The translations under genes were made by a program, and so were the position numbers. Shown one piece after another: positions 6,167 through 8,370 of a stretch of DNA of 8,370 bases. The notes beneath the pieces were generated by a model, which was not told the origin of the DNA, did not search any database, and saw nothing but the letters and a program-made list of their open reading frames with translations. Source of the DNA: Bacteroidaceae bacterium (GTDB lineage: Bacteria > Bacteroidota > Bacteroidia > Bacteroidales > Bacteroidaceae); contig JAFYYO010000248.1 in the NCBI GenBank assembly GCA_017557475.1, positions 1-8,370 of the forward strand. The letters are read 5' to 3'. How positions within the stretch are numbered: the stretch's first letter is position 1; each line of letters opens with the position of its first letter.

Positions 6167-8370
6167 ATGAAAGCAACCTACTTGAGTCTGCTTCTGGCAG
6201 CGACTATGATGGTGGGAACTCCCACTTTGGCTCGTGAGAAACAAGAAAAGCCTAAGACTGAACAAACTAAGAAGAGCAAGAAGAAGCTCTTTGGTAAGAA
6301 GAAAAAGAACAACGAGCAGGCTCCCAAAGACTCTGCGAAAGTGGAGAAGCCAAGCGTGGATCGTAACGGACTTTTCCACGTGACGAAGATGAAGAACGAG
6401 TGGTTCTTCGAGATTCCAGACTCGCTCCTCGGCCGAGAATTCATGACAACTGTCCGCTACACTTCAACTCCTTCAGGCATCGGAAAGTTTGGTGGCGAGC
6501 AAGTTAACCAGCAAACCGTCTATTTTCAAGCGGGTCCAGATGACCAACTCCTGCTTCGTTCGCACCTCTTCATCAACGTGGCCGATACTGCGGAGAACAT
6601 AAATCGAGCCATCACAATCAGCAACGAAAACCCAATCATTGGGGCTTTCAAGGTGGAGAGCCACAAGAACAAGGTCTATAAGATTAAGGTAAATCAGTTC
6701 TTCAACGGGGACAATCCTGCTCTTGGACTGCCCAAAGCTGTGAAGGACGGTTTCTCCCTGCAGGGACTTGTGCCAGAGATGAGCTACATCGAGGACATCA
6801 AGTCGTTCCCCTTGAACACGGAAGTCCGAACAGTAAAGACTTTCAACGGAGGCGGCACAAACAGAATGGCTGCGACAAGTAGGACGGGAAAGGCCACTTT
6901 CGGCCTGAACATCAGCTTCGTTCTCCTGCCTGAAAAGCCCATGATGAAGCGCTATTATGACCCCAGAGTCGGCTATTTTACAGATGGTTACACAAGCTAT
7001 ACCGACGACCAGCAAAGGGTTGAGGGCAAGACTTTCGTGACAAGATGGAGGCTTGAACCCAAGCCTGAAGACGTCGAAAAGATGAAGAGAGGCGAACTTG
7101 TTGAGCCTATCAAGCCGATTGTCTATTATATCGACCCCGCAACTCCCAAGCAATGGAGGAAGTATCTCATCATGGGTGTGAACGATTGGCAGAAGGCCTT
7201 CGAGAAAGCAGGCTTCAAGAACGCCATCCGAGCTGAGGAGTGGCCCGAGAATGACTCAACCATGAGTATGGAAGACGCTCGCTTCAGTTGCATTCGCTAC
7301 CTCGCAAGTCCGATCGAGAATGCTTATGGCCCGAACGTTCACGACCCTCGAAGCGGCGAGATTCTCGAGAGTCATATCTGCTGGTACCACAATGTGATGA
7401 GCCTCGTACACAATTGGTATATGGTTCAATGCAGTAGTATCGACGAGGCGGCACAGAAGATGAACTTCGACGAGGAACTGATGGGACAACTGATTCGCTT
7501 TGTTTCGAGCCACGAAGTGGGACACACTCTTGGCCTTCGTCACAACTTTGGAAGCAGTTCGACTGTGCCTGTGGATAGCCTCAGAGACAAGGCTTGGGTG
7601 GAAGCTAACGGCCATACTCCCTCGATTATGGACTATGCGCGATTCAACTATGTTGCTCAACCTGAGGACGGTATCTCGCGAATCGGCATCTTCCCTCGCA
7701 TTAACGACTACGACAAATGGGCAATCAAGTGGGGCTATACCCCGATGCTCGATGCAAAAGATGAGGACGAGGATCACAAGATGCTTGAGCCTATGACCCT
7801 TCAAGCCCAGAAGAACAAGCGTCTTTGGTGGGGAGATGGAGAGAGTTTCGAAGGTCGTTCTGACCCAAGAAGGCAGACTGAAGACCTTGGAGATGATGCA
7901 GTTAAGGCAAGTTATTATGGCATCCTGAACCTGAAACGCGAGATTAAAAAGCTTCCTGAATGGACTCAAGATAACGAGAAAGACCTTTATTGGGGCGATA
8001 TTGAAGTAATGTACGGGCACATACGCACGCAATTCCTTCGTTATATGGGGCACGTGGCTCGCAATATTGGCGGCTATAGGATTAACTATCAGCCTAAAGG
8101 TTCGACTGAAGACGTTTATGTTCCTCAGCCTCTCGACAAGCAAAAAGCGGCTCTCAACTTCCTGAACGAGCAAGTTTTAACTGAGCCTGTTTGGCTTCGC
8201 GACTTGAGTTATGCGAATCGTCTTTGGAGCAATCCGCAGCAAGTGACCAATAGTGTGGGCGAGAATGTCGTGACGACTCTGATGAATCGACTCGAGAGCC
8301 TGAACGACCTCTACAAGCCTCAGGCCTATCTTGCCGACCTTACCAAGATGATTTTCACGGAGTTGGATAC
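6167..8370 (+). CDS. Secreted zinc-dependent metalloprotease (DUF5117/DUF4953 metzincin-like), cut by the right edge
   Basis: This is an exported endopeptidase-type protein whose substrate is unknown. Residues 1-734 are present, with no stop before the edge; relatives are roughly 800-900 aa, so a short C-terminal part is missing. Residues 1-22 form a type I signal peptide (MKATYLSLLL... ending TLA, cleavage after Ala22); the lack of a lipobox Cys points to periplasm or secretion. Residues 35-48 are strongly basic. DUF5118-like sequence covers about 65-120 (NGLFHVTK, EIPDSLLGREF), DUF5117-like about 120-300 (FFNGDNPALGLPK). The catalytic region follows: YYIDP at 320-324, then the full metzincin zinc motif HEVGHTLGLRH (449-459: His449, Glu450, His453, Gly456, His459) and a probable Met-turn SIMDY (486-490, Met488). 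All zinc ligands and the catalytic Glu are intact, so it should be active. It has its own promoter and is not tightly linked to the lipoprotein gene (238 nt gap). Whether it carries a type IX sorting domain cannot be seen. Confidence 0.93.
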   Translation, partial: MKATYLSLLLAATMMVGTPTLAREKQEKPKTEQTKKSKKKLFGKKKKNNEQAPKDSAKVEKPSVDRNGLFHVTKMKNEWFFEIPDSLLGREFMTTVRYTSTPSGIGKFGGEQVNQQTVYFQAGPDDQLLLRSHLFINVADTAENINRAITISNENPIIGAFKVESHKNKVYKIKVNQFFNGDNPALGLPKAVKDGFSLQGLVPEMSYIEDIKSFPLNTEVRTVKTFNGGGTNRMAATSRTGKATFGLNISFVLLPEKPMMKRYYDPRVGYFTDGYTSYTDDQQRVEGKTFVTRWRLEPKPEDVEKMKRGELVEPIKPIVYYIDPATPKQWRKYLIMGVNDWQKAFEKAGFKNAIRAEEWPENDSTMSMEDARFSCIRYLASPIENAYGPNVHDPRSGEILESHICWYHNVMSLVHNWYMVQCSSIDEAAQKMNFDEELMGQLIRFVSSHEVGHTLGLRHNFGSSSTVPVDSLRDKAWVEANGHTPSIMDYARFNYVAQPEDGISRIGIFPRINDYDKWAIKWGYTPMLDAKDEDEDHKMLEPMTLQAQKNKRLWWGDGESFEGRSDPRRQTEDLGDDAVKASYYGILNLKREIKKLPEWTQDNEKDLYWGDIEVMYGHIRTQFLRYMGHVARNIGGYRINYQPKGSTEDVYVPQPLDKQKAALNFLNEQVLTEPVWLRDLSYANRLWSNPQQVTNSVGENVVTTLMNRLESLNDLYKPQAYLADLTKMIFTELD

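Noticed and set aside
6473..8173. Two long minus-strand open frames (6473-7153 and 7256-8173) opposite the protease
   Set aside because: Both lie wholly antisense to a protein with an intact signal peptide, conserved domains and zinc motif, and neither translation resembles a known family.
382..8370. tRNA, rRNA or riboswitch in the intergenic regions
   Set aside because: The gaps (227, 108, 100 and 238 nt) are accounted for by promoters and short repeats; I see no cloverleaf, conserved riboswitch core or rRNA sequence.

Overview
The window reads as chromosome of a Bacteroidota (Bacteroidales) bacterium, most likely Prevotellaceae-like, although the genus cannot be fixed from sequence alone. 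Reasons: upstream of four of the five genes there are -7 elements matching the Bacteroidota consensus TAnnTTTG, two of them with a TTTG -33 box at the canonical 19-nt spacing. No Shine-Dalgarno motifs stand out before the start codons. The proteins are family types typical of this phylum: a Bacteroidales-style TopB, a TPR/beta-propeller/OmpA lipoprotein of the PorE type, and a secreted metzincin-like protease of the DUF5117/DUF4953 group.

Layout. 1-381 (-): the first 127 codons of lepA (elongation factor 4), running off the left edge. 382-608: intergenic, holding the lepA promoter (406-436) and a 22-bp-period repeat array (main part about 515-599, degenerate copies back to 481). 609-1481 (-): a family 2 glycosyltransferase. 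1482-1589: a compact divergent promoter region with two different 7-bp-period tandem repeats. 1590-3494 (+): topB, DNA topoisomerase III. 3495-3594: AT-rich spacer without a recognisable promoter. 3595-5928 (+): large outer-membrane lipoprotein with PorE-like architecture. 5929-6166: intergenic, holding a second copy of the 22-bp-period array (5974-6061), a perfect 11-bp inverted repeat, and a well-formed promoter (6108-6138). 6167 to the right edge (+): N-terminal 734 codons of a secreted zinc metalloprotease.

The genes do not form one obvious pathway. lepA and topB are housekeeping genes (translation; decatenation and recombination intermediates). The lipoprotein and the protease belong to the cell envelope and exported fraction. 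If the lipoprotein is the real PorE, it would tie the locus to the type IX secretion system, but no other por/gld gene is in view. The most unusual content is non-coding: two arrays with the same 22-bp phasing, the same core and the same variant last copy, 5.4 kb apart, each between the end of one gene and the promoter of the next; and the heptamer repeats sitting where both divergent promoters should have their -33 boxes.
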